A DNA stretch of 64,000 nucleotides from Halostagnicola sp. A-GB9-2. Its GTDB lineage: Archaea > Halobacteriota > Halobacteria > Halobacteriales > Natrialbaceae. Location: assembly GCF_030068615.1 (NCBI RefSeq), contig NZ_JASJOC010000003.1, positions 457,090 through 521,089 on the forward strand. The letters run 5' to 3'. Positions 18,353 to 28,132 of the stretch are shown here, in pieces. A program made the position numbers and the translations under genes. Position 1 is the first letter of the stretch. Each line of letters opens with the position of its first letter. The notes beneath the pieces are model-generated. The model saw only the letters and a list, made by a program, of their open reading frames with translations. It did not search any database and had not been told where the DNA came from.

Positions 18353-18505
18353 GACAATTGCGCACGACTTTCAAGTTGAAAAACGTTGCCAGTCGACCCG
18401 CTGGGACCGCCGGGCGGTTTCGGTATCAATCACGTTGGTTTGAACCCCGGCCACGTCGGTTTCGGTATCGAAGCCGTTTTGCCTCGGCCACGCCTTTGTC
18501 CGTGC

Positions 18506-18916
18506 ATGAACGGCGATAGCGACATGACCCTGGCGTTCGAACTCGAGGCGCTCAAGGAGGTCGCCTCCCCCGAAGAAGTCTTCGAGGACGCCAGAAGCTG
18601 GACCACCTACATCGGTGTCGTCTCCGAGAAACCGACCTACGTCGTGACGAACTTCACGCGAAAGAACCGCGTTCGTCAGGACTTTTTCTCGGGACCGCGC
18701 GGCGTCGACGAGAGTCTCAGCGGCGTCAAAGGGCAGTTCGACACGGATCGTTACGTCTTCATCGGAGCGAGCGACGACGACGAGGTGCGAGCCGAGAAAC
18801 TCGACTGGGAGTACCTCGACATCGAAGACGCCGCCGAGGCCGCCGACTGGACGATGGCGGCCGAAACGGAACCCGAGGAGATCGAAACGGACTCGTCTCG
18901 AGACGACTGGCCCTGA
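18506..18916 (+). CDS. DUF7124 family acidic protein
   Basis: A 136-residue acidic cytosolic protein starting at ATG 18506 (MNGDSDMTLAFELEALKEV). The next Met (MTLAFELEAL) is a possible alternative. The core SPEEVFEDARSWTTYIGVV...TYVVTNFTRKNRVRQDFFS is what I recall of DUF7124, a halobacterial family without known function. The longer frame upstream is Pro/Gly-rich and rejected. The tail is acidic and probably disordered. Confidence 0.68.
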   Translation: MNGDSDMTLAFELEALKEVASPEEVFEDARSWTTYIGVVSEKPTYVVTNFTRKNRVRQDFFSGPRGVDESLSGVKGQFDTDRYVFIGASDDDEVRAEKLDWEYLDIEDAAEAADWTMAAETEPEEIETDSSRDDWP

Positions 18917-19117
18917 GCACATTACTCGATTTTTCTTTCGTCGCTCGATCCCACAGTGAATTGACACTATACCCCATCCAGATAGCTACGCGTTTCTATA
19001 AGTCCGTGGTCGTTCCAGCGGGTAATCTTGTGATAATCGACGGTTCCAGCCAACAGCATCGGACTGTCGGTGTAACGGTCGGGGGTACCCTTTGAGTGTC
19101 TCGGGAAGATTTAGACG

Positions 19118-21283
19118 ATGGCGCACAACAACGATCGGACGAGAGACGCATCGGAAGCGGGCGACGGGCGAGCAGGGGAACGCCCCGACGGGCGACGGGA
19201 CGAAGCTGGCGGCGGGCGACGGGATGGCGCGGACGGAGGGCGACCGAACGAGGGCGACGGACGATCCGCTGGGGAAGGACGGTCTCCCGTTCGACCGTCT
19301 CGACGGCGATTCTTGCAGACAGCGGCAGCAACCACGGCTGTTGCCGGACTTGGCAGCGTCGGCGCTGCCCAACTCGAGGAATCCGAAATCGAACTCGAGG
19401 GCGTAAGCGACGGTTGGGTCGGCGTCTCACCCGAGGAGATTGCAGACGAGACGAACCCGACGCTGGTTCTGGAGGAGGGCGAAACCTACGAGCTCACGTG
19501 GGAGAACATCGACGGCATCGGCCACAACTTCGTCATCATCGACGACGACGGCGAGCAGTTGGTCGAGACGGAGATTATCGAAGGGGAAGGCGAGACCCAG
19601 ACGGTGGAGTTCGAAGCCGAAGACGCGATGTCGGAGTACTACTGCGAGCCCCACCCCCAGACGATGCGCGGGGACATCACCACGGACGAGGAGGAAGAAG
19701 CGGACCCCGACGAGGAAGCCGAGCCGTATTTCCCCGAGGGACCGACCGTCGGCGTCGAGCCCGTCGCGGAGGGACTCGTCGCGCCGACCGACTTCCACGA
19801 TCCCGAGGGAACCGACTATCAGTACGTTAGCGATCAGATGGGGGAAGTTTACCGCATCGGCGACGACGGAATCGAGGACGACCCGTTCCTCGACATCAGC
19901 GATCGAATGGTCGCTGTCGGCGAGGAGTTCGAAGGCGGCTACGCGGATCCCGAAGGCGACTACGACGAGCGTGGACTGCTCGGCCTCGAGTTCCACCCGG
20001 AGGACGATTCCCGTGTGTTCGTCAGCTACAGCGCACCGCCGGACGACGAGACGCCCGACGGCTGGTCACACGTCCAGGTCCTCGCGGAGTTCGAGGCCGA
20101 CGAGGACGGCGAAACCGCTGATCCGGACTCCGAACGGTCGATCCTCGAGATACAGCACCCGCAGTTCAACCACGACAGCGGTCCGATGGCGTTCGGACCC
20201 GACGGCTACCTCTACGTCCCGATGGGCGACGGTGGCGGCGGAAACGACTCGGACTACGGTCACGTCGAGGACTGGTACGACGAGAACGAGGGCGGCAACG
20301 GCCAGGACACCGAGGAGAACCTCCTCGGGGGCGTCCTTCGAATCGATGTCGACGAGGAGGAAGACCAGGAGTTCGGCGAGTACGGCATCCCCGACGACAA
20401 CCCCTTCGCGGAAGGAGGGGACCTCGAGGGCGAGGGCTTAGAAGAATACTACGCGTGGGGACTGCGCAACCCCTTCGGCATCACGTTCAGCGAGGACGAT
20501 CGGTGCATCGTCGCCGACGCCGGACAGGTGCTCTACGAGGCGGCCTACGAGATCGAGGCGGGGAACAACTACGGCTGGAACGTCAGGGAAGGATCGCACT
20601 GTTTCAGCACGGATACGCCGGCGACGCCGCCGGAAGAGTGTCCAATGGAGACGCCCGATGATGTCCGCGGCGGCGAACCGCTCGTCGATCCTGTCGTCGA
20701 GTATCCGCAAGTGTACGAGGGCCAGGGCGTCGGCATCGTCATCATTGGCGGCCACACCTACGAGGATGATACGGTCGAGGAACTCGAGGGGCAGTACATC
20801 TTCGGCGACTGGACGGTTGATCAGGGTCGTCAAATGCCACAAGGCCGTGTCTTCGCGGCCACGCCGGAGGATATCGACACGAATCCCGACTCCGTCGAGC
20901 GCGACGAGTACGGCGGTCGGCCGCGAGACGACCTCTGGGAGATGGAGGAGGTTCTCTTCGACGGCGGCGAGGACGGCGAACTCCACCACTTCGTCCGCCA
21001 GTTCGGCCGCGGAGCCGACGGCGAGGTGTACATCCTCGCGAACCAGATCGGCGTCCCCGAGGGCGACACCGGCGTCGTCCTCGAGATCGTTCCCGAGGGC
21101 GAGGGCATCGAACTCGAGGCACCCGAGGATGTCGAAGAAGAGCCGGACGACGACGAGGATGTCGAAGACGAAGAAGAGCATCCGGGTGACATAGACGAAG
21201 AAGACGAGGAAGAAGCGGATGAAGATGAAGCGGACGACGAAGAGGCGGACGACGAGAACAACGAGTCTACAAACGACGACTGA
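19118..21283 (+). CDS. Tat-exported cupredoxin / PQQ-dependent sugar dehydrogenase fusion
   Basis: A 721-residue secreted protein. The acidic N-terminus is followed by a Tat signal (RPSRRRFLQTAAATTAVAGL, about residue 58). A plastocyanin-like domain comes next (about 90-190) with apparent type-1 copper ligands: His in IGHNFVI, then the C-x3-H-x3-M set of EYYCEPHPQTM. A glucose/sorbosone dehydrogenase propeller follows (about 205-670; EFHPEDDSRVFVSY, LYVPMGDGGGGNDSDY, GLRNPFGITF). The tail of about 50 residues is almost all Asp/Glu. A likely role is extracellular sugar oxidation with electrons passed to the fused copper domain. This is inferred from the domains, and substrate and cofactor are not shown. 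Confidence 0.88.
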   Translation: MAHNNDRTRDASEAGDGRAGERPDGRRDEAGGGRRDGADGGRPNEGDGRSAGEGRSPVRPSRRRFLQTAAATTAVAGLGSVGAAQLEESEIELEGVSDGWVGVSPEEIADETNPTLVLEEGETYELTWENIDGIGHNFVIIDDDGEQLVETEIIEGEGETQTVEFEAEDAMSEYYCEPHPQTMRGDITTDEEEEADPDEEAEPYFPEGPTVGVEPVAEGLVAPTDFHDPEGTDYQYVSDQMGEVYRIGDDGIEDDPFLDISDRMVAVGEEFEGGYADPEGDYDERGLLGLEFHPEDDSRVFVSYSAPPDDETPDGWSHVQVLAEFEADEDGETADPDSERSILEIQHPQFNHDSGPMAFGPDGYLYVPMGDGGGGNDSDYGHVEDWYDENEGGNGQDTEENLLGGVLRIDVDEEEDQEFGEYGIPDDNPFAEGGDLEGEGLEEYYAWGLRNPFGITFSEDDRCIVADAGQVLYEAAYEIEAGNNYGWNVREGSHCFSTDTPATPPEECPMETPDDVRGGEPLVDPVVEYPQVYEGQGVGIVIIGGHTYEDDTVEELEGQYIFGDWTVDQGRQMPQGRVFAATPEDIDTNPDSVERDEYGGRPRDDLWEMEEVLFDGGEDGELHHFVRQFGRGADGEVYILANQIGVPEGDTGVVLEIVPEGEGIELEAPEDVEEEPDDDEDVEDEEEHPGDIDEEDEEEADEDEADDEEADDENNESTNDD

Positions 21284-21672
21284 ACAGGCGTCCCGCTCGG
21301 TTCATTCGATTCCTTGTTTTTGCTTTATTCGCTATCTTGTATTTTCGAGCGTACGTGCGCGACGCTGTCGCTCTCGATTCAGTGTCTACACGAGTGCGGG
21401 CGCAGTCGCTCGTGGTTTGTAGAAAGACGGGGTAGGTCAGTCAGCGTGACCACACGTGGAAACCACGCGGGTCGAAAGGTAACTGCCAGACCGTGCCGTC
21501 TACCTGCAACTCTTTTCTCGCACTACAAAACCCCTCCGATATGGAGACCCGAGAACGTGGATTCTCGAGAGCACTCCCGTATCGGGATTCGACTCTTTGT
21601 TTCGCCTCGAGATATCATCCAGCTCCGTCGCGAGGCGTCGCGCTTATCCCCTCACCGGCCGAACGTGGCACA
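21284..21672. other. Intergenic region, T-rich terminator-like start
   Basis: No gene is supported. The first 65 bases contain several T-runs (about 21311-21345), consistent with archaeal U-tract termination of the dehydrogenase gene. A small hairpin CGTGG-AAA-CCACG lies near 21455-21467. The remainder is featureless. Confidence 0.4.
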
Positions 21673-22206
21673 ATGGCAACACCTCGCGTTCCGGGTGACG
21701 ATATCGGCACCTTCGAGCTTCCCTGCGGGACCGAGATCGACCCTCGAGACATCGACCTGGGGATGCGTGAGTACGACTGCTCGTGCGGCGAGACTCACGC
21801 CGTAGTCACCGACGTGCACCCGCCCTCGAGATTCTTCCCCGAGTCGTTCGTCGCGGTCCTCGAGGAGACCATCGAGGTCGAAGACGAGTTCGAGAGCTTC
21901 GGTACGCCGCACTTGCTGGGGGTCACTCTGGAGGAGTTCCCCGAAGAGGTCGCGTCCTACGACGCGGCCGACGATGGCAGCGTCGGCTACACGCTGGTCT
22001 GGGTGACTGATTTCGACTCGAGGCGGCTCCACGAGATCGTCGTCGAACTCGTGATCGAACTCATGGACCACGCGATGAGCCACGCGGGCGACGACCAGGC
22101 GATCTCGCAGTTCGAACGGCAGATGCTCGAGTTCGACGTCGAGGCGTTCGTCGAGGAGTATCGCCGGGAGCGGGAGTTCGAAACGGAGCACGATCAGGCG
22201 CTATGA
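21673..22206 (+). CDS. DUF5815 family protein
   Basis: A 177-residue acidic soluble protein from ATG 21673 (MATPRVPGDDIGTFELPCGT). The frame is open upstream, but that part is unlike haloarchaeal protein. CSCGETHAVVTDVHPPSRF in the N-terminal third has Cys and His residues that could bind a metal together with the earlier Cys. The remainder is mainly helical with a hydrophobic EIVVELVIELMDHAMSH helix. It matches DUF5815 as I recall it, a halobacterial family of unknown function. Confidence 0.72.
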   Translation: MATPRVPGDDIGTFELPCGTEIDPRDIDLGMREYDCSCGETHAVVTDVHPPSRFFPESFVAVLEETIEVEDEFESFGTPHLLGVTLEEFPEEVASYDAADDGSVGYTLVWVTDFDSRRLHEIVVELVIELMDHAMSHAGDDQAISQFERQMLEFDVEAFVEEYRREREFETEHDQAL

Positions 22207-22785
22207 TTCAGATCGTGGTTTGATATTTACTACCGCAAATATCTCCCCGTTTTTCAACGGATAGATACGAACACGAGTCTGCACCTCAGATTGGCAACTA
22301 GAATTTCCACGTCATTCACGGGTCACTCCGTTCCGCTCACGGTTCGTTTCACTCACCATTCGCTATCGAGACCCGGCTTCGCCGCGTCTCGCGCTCCCCG
22401 TTCATGTTCCGAGATCCTCACTTCGTTCGGATCTCGCGCTCCCCAACCGATTCGTTCACTCTCGAGTTCGTTCGCTCATCCACTGGAAGACGCTTCGCGA
22501 CTTCCAAGCCATTTGGTCACTTCGTGACCGAAGACCTCGCGCGCGGGTGTCGCACCTCGCAGTAGCTTACGGTTCCTGACAGTCACCGTTCGCTTCTCGA
22601 GGCCTTCACTCCGTTTACGCCTCGCGTAGCTCACCGTGCCACAGCGCGCGCCACCGCTGAATGGTGGTCCGGTCGTTTCGACACGATAACAGTTCAACGC
22701 AATTCGAAATTCGAAATTGGATTTCGAGAATCGTACTATTTCGTGGGGCTTATTACGATGTACGAACTCCGGACGAACAAGACCA
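22207..22785. repeat. Non-coding region with an array of short TTC-loop hairpins
   Basis: No gene, but the stretch is rich in small perfect or near-perfect hairpins closing on TTC or TTCG. They are: GAGAC...GTCTC at 22368-22390; GAGATCC...GGATCTC at 22411-22435; TGGAAG-a-CGC-TTC-GCG-a-CTTCCA at 22484-22506; GGTCAC-TTC-GTGACC at 22515-22529; and GAGGC...GCCTC at 22599-22623. The last about 90 bases before carB are AT-richer and likely hold the promoter. Decayed repeat DNA or a structured transcript leader are both possible. Confidence 0.5.
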
Positions 22786-25700
22786 ATGAGTACGGACCAC
22801 CAGAGCGAGGGGGATGTCACGGGCGAGGAGCGCACAATCTTGCTGATCGGTAGCGGCCCGATCCAGATCGGGCAGGCGGCGGAGTTCGACTACTCCGGCG
22901 CGCAGGCCTGCCGAGCCCTGCAGGAAGAAGGCGCTCGAGTCGTCCTCGTGAACTCGAACCCGGCGACGATCATGACCGATCCGGAGATGGCCGACCGGGT
23001 CTACATCGAGCCGATCACGACCGAGGCAATTTCCGAAATTATTGCCGAGGAGAATCCTGACGGCGTTATCGCCGGTCTGGGCGGCCAGACGGGCCTCAAC
23101 GTAACTGCTGAACTCGCAGAGGAGGGCGTCCTCGAGGAGTACGATGTCGAAATCATGGGCACGCCGCTGGAGACGATCTACGCGACCGAGGATCGGGATC
23201 TGTTCCGCCAGCGCATGGAGAAGATCGGTCAGCCGGTTCCGGCCTCGACAACGATTTCGCTCGACGAGGACGAGGCCGTCTCGGAGATGACCGAGGCGGA
23301 CCTCGAGGACCGCGTACAGGCGGCCGTCGACGAGGTCGGTGGCCTTCCCGTTATCGCACGCACCACTTACACGCTCGGGGGCTCGGGATCGGGCGTCGTC
23401 CACGAGTTCGACGAACTTCTCCGTCGCGTGCGTAAGGGACTGCGTCTCTCGAGAAACAGCGAGGTCCTGATCACCGAGTCCATCGCGGGCTGGGTCGAGT
23501 ACGAGTACGAAGTCATGCGCGACGCCGACGACTCCTGTATCATCATCTGTAATATGGAGAACATCGACCCGATGGGCATCCATACGGGAGAGTCGACGGT
23601 CGTCACGCCCTCTCAGATCGTCCCCGACGAGGGTCACCAGGAGATGCGTACCGCCGCGCTCGACGTGATCCGCGAACTGGGCATTCAGGGCGGTTGTAAC
23701 ATCCAGTTCGCCTGGCACGACGACGGCACGCCCGGCGGCGAGTATCGTGTCGTCGAGGTCAATCCCCGCGTCTCCCGTTCCTCCGCGCTGGCCTCGAAGG
23801 CGACCGGATACCCGATCGCCCGCGTCACTGCGAAGGTCGCACTGGGCAAGCGCCTCCACGAGATTGACAACGAAATCACAGGAGAGACGACCGCCGCGTT
23901 CGAGCCCGCGATCGACTACGTCGTCACGAAGGTGCCCCGGTGGCCCAAGGACAAGTTCGACGACGTCGATTTCGAGCTGACGACTGCGATGAAATCGACC
24001 GGCGAGGCGATGGCCATCGGACGAACCTTCGAGGAGAGTCTGTTGAAATCCCTGCGCTCGACCGAGTACGACCCTGATGTCGACTGGGACGACGTGACCG
24101 ACGAGGAACTCGAGGACCACTACCTTGAGCGCCCGTCGCCGGACCGTCCGTACGCGATGTTCGAGGCCTACGAGCGCGGTTACACCACCGAGGAGGTCGT
24201 CGAACTCACGGGTATCTTCGAGTGGTACGCAGAGCGATACCACCGCGTCGCCAAGTCGATGCGCGCCGCACAGGACGGTGACTTTACCGAGGCCGCAATA
24301 GCGGGACACACCAACACCTCAATTGCCGCGACGACGGGCTCGACGGTCGATACGGTCGAGACGGACGTCCCCGGGCGCACGTACAAGCAGGTCGACACCT
24401 GCGCCGGCGAGTTCGAAGCGGAGACGCCGTACTACTACTCCGCGCGTAAGTCGGAGTTCGACAAGGGGCCGCTCGTCGGCGACGCCGCCGCGGGCGAACT
24501 CGAGGTCGACCGCGACGTCGAGAGCATCATCGTCGTCGGCGGCGGCCCGATCCGCATCGGGCAGGGTGTCGAGTTCGACTACTGTTCGGTCCACGCGGTT
24601 CGCGCCCTCAGAGAGCTGGGAATCGACGCTCACGTGGTGAACAATAATCCCGAAACGGTCTCGACGGACTACGACACCTCCGACGGGCTGTTCTTCGAGC
24701 CGATCACGGCAGAAGAGGTTGCAGACGTCGCCGAGGCCGCGGACGCCGACGGCGTGATGATCCAGTTCGGCGGCCAGACCTCGGTCAACATCGGCGAACC
24801 GCTCCACGACGAGATCGAGCGCCGCGGGCTGGACTGTGACGTAATGGGAACCAGCGTCGAAGCGATGGACCTGGCCGAGGACCGCGACCGGTTCAACGCG
24901 CTGATGGACGAACTCGATATCGCCCAGCCAGACGGCGGCACGGCGACCTCGAAAGAGGAGGCTCTCGAGCTGGCCCACGACATCGGCTACCCCGTGCTCG
25001 TCCGCCCGAGCTACGTGCTTGGCGGCCGCGCGATGGAGGTCGTCCACGACGACGAGGAACTCGAGCGCTACATCGAGGAAGCGGTTCGCGTCGCGCCGGA
25101 CAAACCGATCCTCGTCGACGAGTTCCTCGCGGACGCCGTCGAACTCGACGTCGACGCCGTCGCCGACGGCCGCTCGGTGCTCATCGGCGGCATCATGGAA
25201 CACGTCGAGAGCGCGGGGGTTCACTCGGGCGACTCCGCCTGTATGATCCCACCGCGCTCGCTCGACGAGGAGACGCTCGAGCGCGTTCGCGAAGTGACCG
25301 AAGACATCGCGTCGGCGCTCAAGACGAGGGGGCTGATGAACGTTCAGCTGGCCGTCAAAGACGGAGAGGTGTACGTGCTCGAGGCCAACCCGCGTTCCTC
25401 ACGTACCGTCCCGTTCGTCTCGAAGGCGACGGGCGTTCCGATCGCGAAGCTGGCCGCGAAGGTGATGGCCGGGGAAACCTTAGAGAGCCTCGGCGTCGAC
25501 GAGCAGATCCCCGAACACACCTCGATCAAGGAAGTCGTCCTCCCGTTCGACCGACTGCCGGGCTCGGACCCGCGCCTCGGACCGGAGATGAAATCGACCG
25601 GCGAAGTGATGGGAACGGCGAGTGAGTTCGGAACGGCCTACTGGAAGGCCCAGCAGGCGTCTTCGAACGCCGTTAGCGACGGAACGGCCGTCGTCGACTT

Positions 25701-25965
25701 CGACATCGACGGCTTCGAGGACCACTTCGAGGTCGCTACGTTCGACGACGTTCCGCAGGCGATCCGCGAGGGAAAAGTCGACTTCGTCGTCAGCCGCGAC
25801 CGCGACTCCCTCGAGATGGCCGTCGAGGAGGAGATCCCGTATCTCTCGACGGAAGCCAGCGCGAAGGCGTACGTCGAGGGACTCGAGGCGGCAGACGGCA
25901 ACCTTGAGGTCGAGACGATCTCCGACCGTCCGAAGCGAACGGCTCGCTGGGGCACCGGCGAGTAA
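22786..25965 (+). CDS. carB: Carbamoyl-phosphate synthase large subunit
   Basis: A 1059-residue ATP-grasp enzyme making carbamoyl phosphate from bicarbonate, ammonia (from CarA) and two ATP, feeding pyrimidine and arginine synthesis. The two homologous halves are visible: ILLIGSGPIQIGQAAEFDYSG at the start and IIVVGGGPIRIGQGVEFDYCS at about residue 581. Each is followed by an ATP-binding glycine loop (TYTLGGSGSGVV and SYVLGGRAMEVV) and EVNPR or EANPR metal sites. A C-terminal allosteric domain follows. ATG 22786 (MSTDHQSEGDVTGEE) is chosen over the upstream Met because it fits the usual length. carA is not next to it in this window. Confidence 0.97.
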   Translation: MSTDHQSEGDVTGEERTILLIGSGPIQIGQAAEFDYSGAQACRALQEEGARVVLVNSNPATIMTDPEMADRVYIEPITTEAISEIIAEENPDGVIAGLGGQTGLNVTAELAEEGVLEEYDVEIMGTPLETIYATEDRDLFRQRMEKIGQPVPASTTISLDEDEAVSEMTEADLEDRVQAAVDEVGGLPVIARTTYTLGGSGSGVVHEFDELLRRVRKGLRLSRNSEVLITESIAGWVEYEYEVMRDADDSCIIICNMENIDPMGIHTGESTVVTPSQIVPDEGHQEMRTAALDVIRELGIQGGCNIQFAWHDDGTPGGEYRVVEVNPRVSRSSALASKATGYPIARVTAKVALGKRLHEIDNEITGETTAAFEPAIDYVVTKVPRWPKDKFDDVDFELTTAMKSTGEAMAIGRTFEESLLKSLRSTEYDPDVDWDDVTDEELEDHYLERPSPDRPYAMFEAYERGYTTEEVVELTGIFEWYAERYHRVAKSMRAAQDGDFTEAAIAGHTNTSIAATTGSTVDTVETDVPGRTYKQVDTCAGEFEAETPYYYSARKSEFDKGPLVGDAAAGELEVDRDVESIIVVGGGPIRIGQGVEFDYCSVHAVRALRELGIDAHVVNNNPETVSTDYDTSDGLFFEPITAEEVADVAEAADADGVMIQFGGQTSVNIGEPLHDEIERRGLDCDVMGTSVEAMDLAEDRDRFNALMDELDIAQPDGGTATSKEEALELAHDIGYPVLVRPSYVLGGRAMEVVHDDEELERYIEEAVRVAPDKPILVDEFLADAVELDVDAVADGRSVLIGGIMEHVESAGVHSGDSACMIPPRSLDEETLERVREVTEDIASALKTRGLMNVQLAVKDGEVYVLEANPRSSRTVPFVSKATGVPIAKLAAKVMAGETLESLGVDEQIPEHTSIKEVVLPFDRLPGSDPRLGPEMKSTGEVMGTASEFGTAYWKAQQASSNAVSDGTAVVDFDIDGFEDHFEVATFDDVPQAIREGKVDFVVSRDRDSLEMAVEEEIPYLSTEASAKAYVEGLEAADGNLEVETISDRPKRTARWGTGE

Positions 25966-26055
25966 TTTCCCCGACCCGCCGCTAATTTCACGAACCGCCG
26001 CGTCGGATCTTCTGCAGGGAATACACTATTTTATCGAGAGCGCGGAGCGACGCTC

Positions 26056-27633
26056 ATGCCGACAGCATCCGATCTGCTCGTCGACTGTCTCGAGGCTGAG
26101 GAGGTCGACCGCGTTTTCGGGGTCCCGGGCGAGGAAATCGAGGATCTACTGTTCTCGCTTCGAGATTCCGAAATCACGTTCGTTCCGACGCGCCACGAAC
26201 AGGGGGCGGCGTTCATGGCCGACGTGTTCGGCCGGTTGACCGGCGAGGCGGGCGTCTGTCTGTCGACGCTTGGCCCCGGCGCGACGAACCTCGTCACCGG
26301 TGTCGCGGACGCCCAGTTCGATAAGAGTCCGGTCGTCGCGATCACCGGACAGAGCGACCGAGAGCGGTTGCACAAAGAGAGCCACCAGACGCTCGACGTG
26401 CTCGACGTGTTCGACCCGATCGTCACGTGGAACGCGCAGATCGCGGACCCCGAAATCGTCCCCGAGTCGGTGCGCAAAGCGTTCAAGCTCGCGGAGTACG
26501 AAAAGCCCGGTGCGACCCACCTCGAGTTTCCCGAGGACGTGGCGCGGGAGGAAATCGACGCCGCGCCGATTCCGATCCGCGAGCAGGTTCGGCGTCCGGA
26601 TCCCGACGACGAGTCGGTCGACCGCGCTGCGACGCTCATCGAGTCGGCTGAGCGTCCGATTATTTTGGCCGGTAACGGTGCCGTTCGGACGCGCGCCGCC
26701 GACAGTATTCGTGCGCTCGTCGACCGGCTCGAGATACCGGTCGTCGCGACGTACATGGGCAAGGGAGCGATCTCGGATCGAAACGCCGCCTCGTTGATGA
26801 CGCTCGATTCGGGACCGGCTGGCGAAGCCGCCGAAGCGATCGACCGGGCTGATTGCGTCGTCGCGGTCGGCTACGACATCGCCGAGCACGATCCGGAGGG
26901 CTGGAATCCTGATCTCGAGAAATCGATCGTCCACGTCGACCTCGAGCCAGCGGAGGTGTATCGCCACTATCCCCCCGATGTCGAAATCGTGGCCGATATC
27001 GGCGCGTCGCTCGCCGCGATCGACGATCGGATCTCGGCCGACGCGTGTTCGCTGTGGTGTAAAAATCTCCACGATCGGATTCTCGAGGGAGCGACGACGA
27101 AGCCGAACGAGGACGATCCGATCACCGTCGAAAACACCCTTCCGTTGTTGCGCGAGTCGATGGCCGACGAGGACGTGCTCGTCTCGGACGTCGGCACGCA
27201 CAAGATGAAAATCGCGCAGTCGTTTCCGACGTACGAGCCCAACACCTGCATCATCTCGAACGGGCTGGCGAGCATGGGGATCGCCGTGCCGGGCGCGCTC
27301 GCTGCCGATCTCGCGACCGACGCGAACGTCGTCGCGGGGACCGGCGACGGCGGGTTCTTGATGAACGCCGCGGAGCTCGAGACCGCGACCCGACTCGACT
27401 GTGGGTTTACGGTCGTCGTGTTCAACGACGAGGACTACGGACTGATCTCCGAACAACAGCGCGAGCACCGCGGGGAGCAGTTCGGAACCGAGTTGACGAA
27501 CCCGGATTTCGTCACGTTTGCTGAGTCCTTCGGCATCGAGTCGTTCCGCCCCGAGACCTGGAGCGAGGTCGAACGGGCGTTGGCGACCGCAGTCCCGTCC
27601 GACGAACTCGCTCTGATTGAGATTCGACTGTAG
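26056..27633 (+). CDS. Acetolactate synthase-like thiamine diphosphate enzyme
   Basis: A 525-residue TPP-dependent enzyme with the standard three domains. The N-terminal Pyr domain has the catalytic Glu in VPTRHEQGAAFMADVFGRLTG (about residue 51). The central domain (about 195-330) follows, then a C-terminal PP domain with GTGDGGFLMNAAELE and VFNDEDYGLI binding Mg-TPP. It looks most like catabolic (AlsS-type) or other pyruvate-handling acetolactate synthases. No regulatory subunit gene (ilvN) is adjacent, which favours a stand-alone enzyme over branched-chain synthesis. Exact substrate uncertain. Confidence 0.85.
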   Translation: MPTASDLLVDCLEAEEVDRVFGVPGEEIEDLLFSLRDSEITFVPTRHEQGAAFMADVFGRLTGEAGVCLSTLGPGATNLVTGVADAQFDKSPVVAITGQSDRERLHKESHQTLDVLDVFDPIVTWNAQIADPEIVPESVRKAFKLAEYEKPGATHLEFPEDVAREEIDAAPIPIREQVRRPDPDDESVDRAATLIESAERPIILAGNGAVRTRAADSIRALVDRLEIPVVATYMGKGAISDRNAASLMTLDSGPAGEAAEAIDRADCVVAVGYDIAEHDPEGWNPDLEKSIVHVDLEPAEVYRHYPPDVEIVADIGASLAAIDDRISADACSLWCKNLHDRILEGATTKPNEDDPITVENTLPLLRESMADEDVLVSDVGTHKMKIAQSFPTYEPNTCIISNGLASMGIAVPGALAADLATDANVVAGTGDGGFLMNAAELETATRLDCGFTVVVFNDEDYGLISEQQREHRGEQFGTELTNPDFVTFAESFGIESFRPETWSEVERALATAVPSDELALIEIRL

Positions 27634-27692
27634 ATTCGGCTGTCGAGTCGTCCGCAGAAAACCGACAGTCCCTGTTCGTCCCTTCTACGCGA

Positions 27693-27953
27693 TTACGCGA
27701 CGTACTCGGCCGGGTCGACCGCTTCCCCGTCGATTTCGACGTCCGTTTTGCCGCCGGTGACGGTGATGTCCGTAACCTCGCCCGAAAACTGGAACTCAAG
27801 GTGATCCGAGTCGACGGCTCCTTCGACGGTGGTCCCCGAGGCGATGATTGCGTCTTCGAATGGGTCCTCGGAAATCGGTTTGATGGTTCCATCGACGGTA
27901 ATTTCGAAGTTCGACGGCGTTTCGCATCCTCCTATCGTCAGTAGCTGTGTCAT
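27693..27953 (-). CDS. Small hypothetical beta-strand protein
   Basis: An 86-residue acidic protein from ATG 27953 (MTQLLTIGGCE). Met codons at 27962 and 27983 are alternative starts. Alternating hydrophobic and polar residues (FEITVDGTIKPI, LEFQFSGEVTDITVTGG, VEIDGEAV) suggest an all-beta domain. It converges with the acetolactate synthase-like gene and is divergent from folCP. No family recognised. Confidence 0.55.
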   Translation of the reverse strand: MTQLLTIGGCETPSNFEITVDGTIKPISEDPFEDAIIASGTTVEGAVDSDHLEFQFSGEVTDITVTGGKTDVEIDGEAVDPAEYVA

Positions 27954-28132
27954 ACACTGCATCAAATTCGAACACCACCTCATAAGTTTTCTCTCTCATA
28001 GAACAGTAAGAAAGTCCGAACGTCGAGAATCCCTGACAATCAGCGGCGCGTATACGGGCCGTTTGCTCACAGTATAACCGACACTCCGGGCCGTTGCGCA
28101 ACCCTAAAGCGGACGGACTCTGTGCAGCAGAT

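Noticed and set aside
22753..24309. A 518-codon open frame antisense to carB
   Set aside because: It is a shadow of the high-GC, GAC/GAG-rich carB codons. Its translation is Arg/Asp-rich with no family features.
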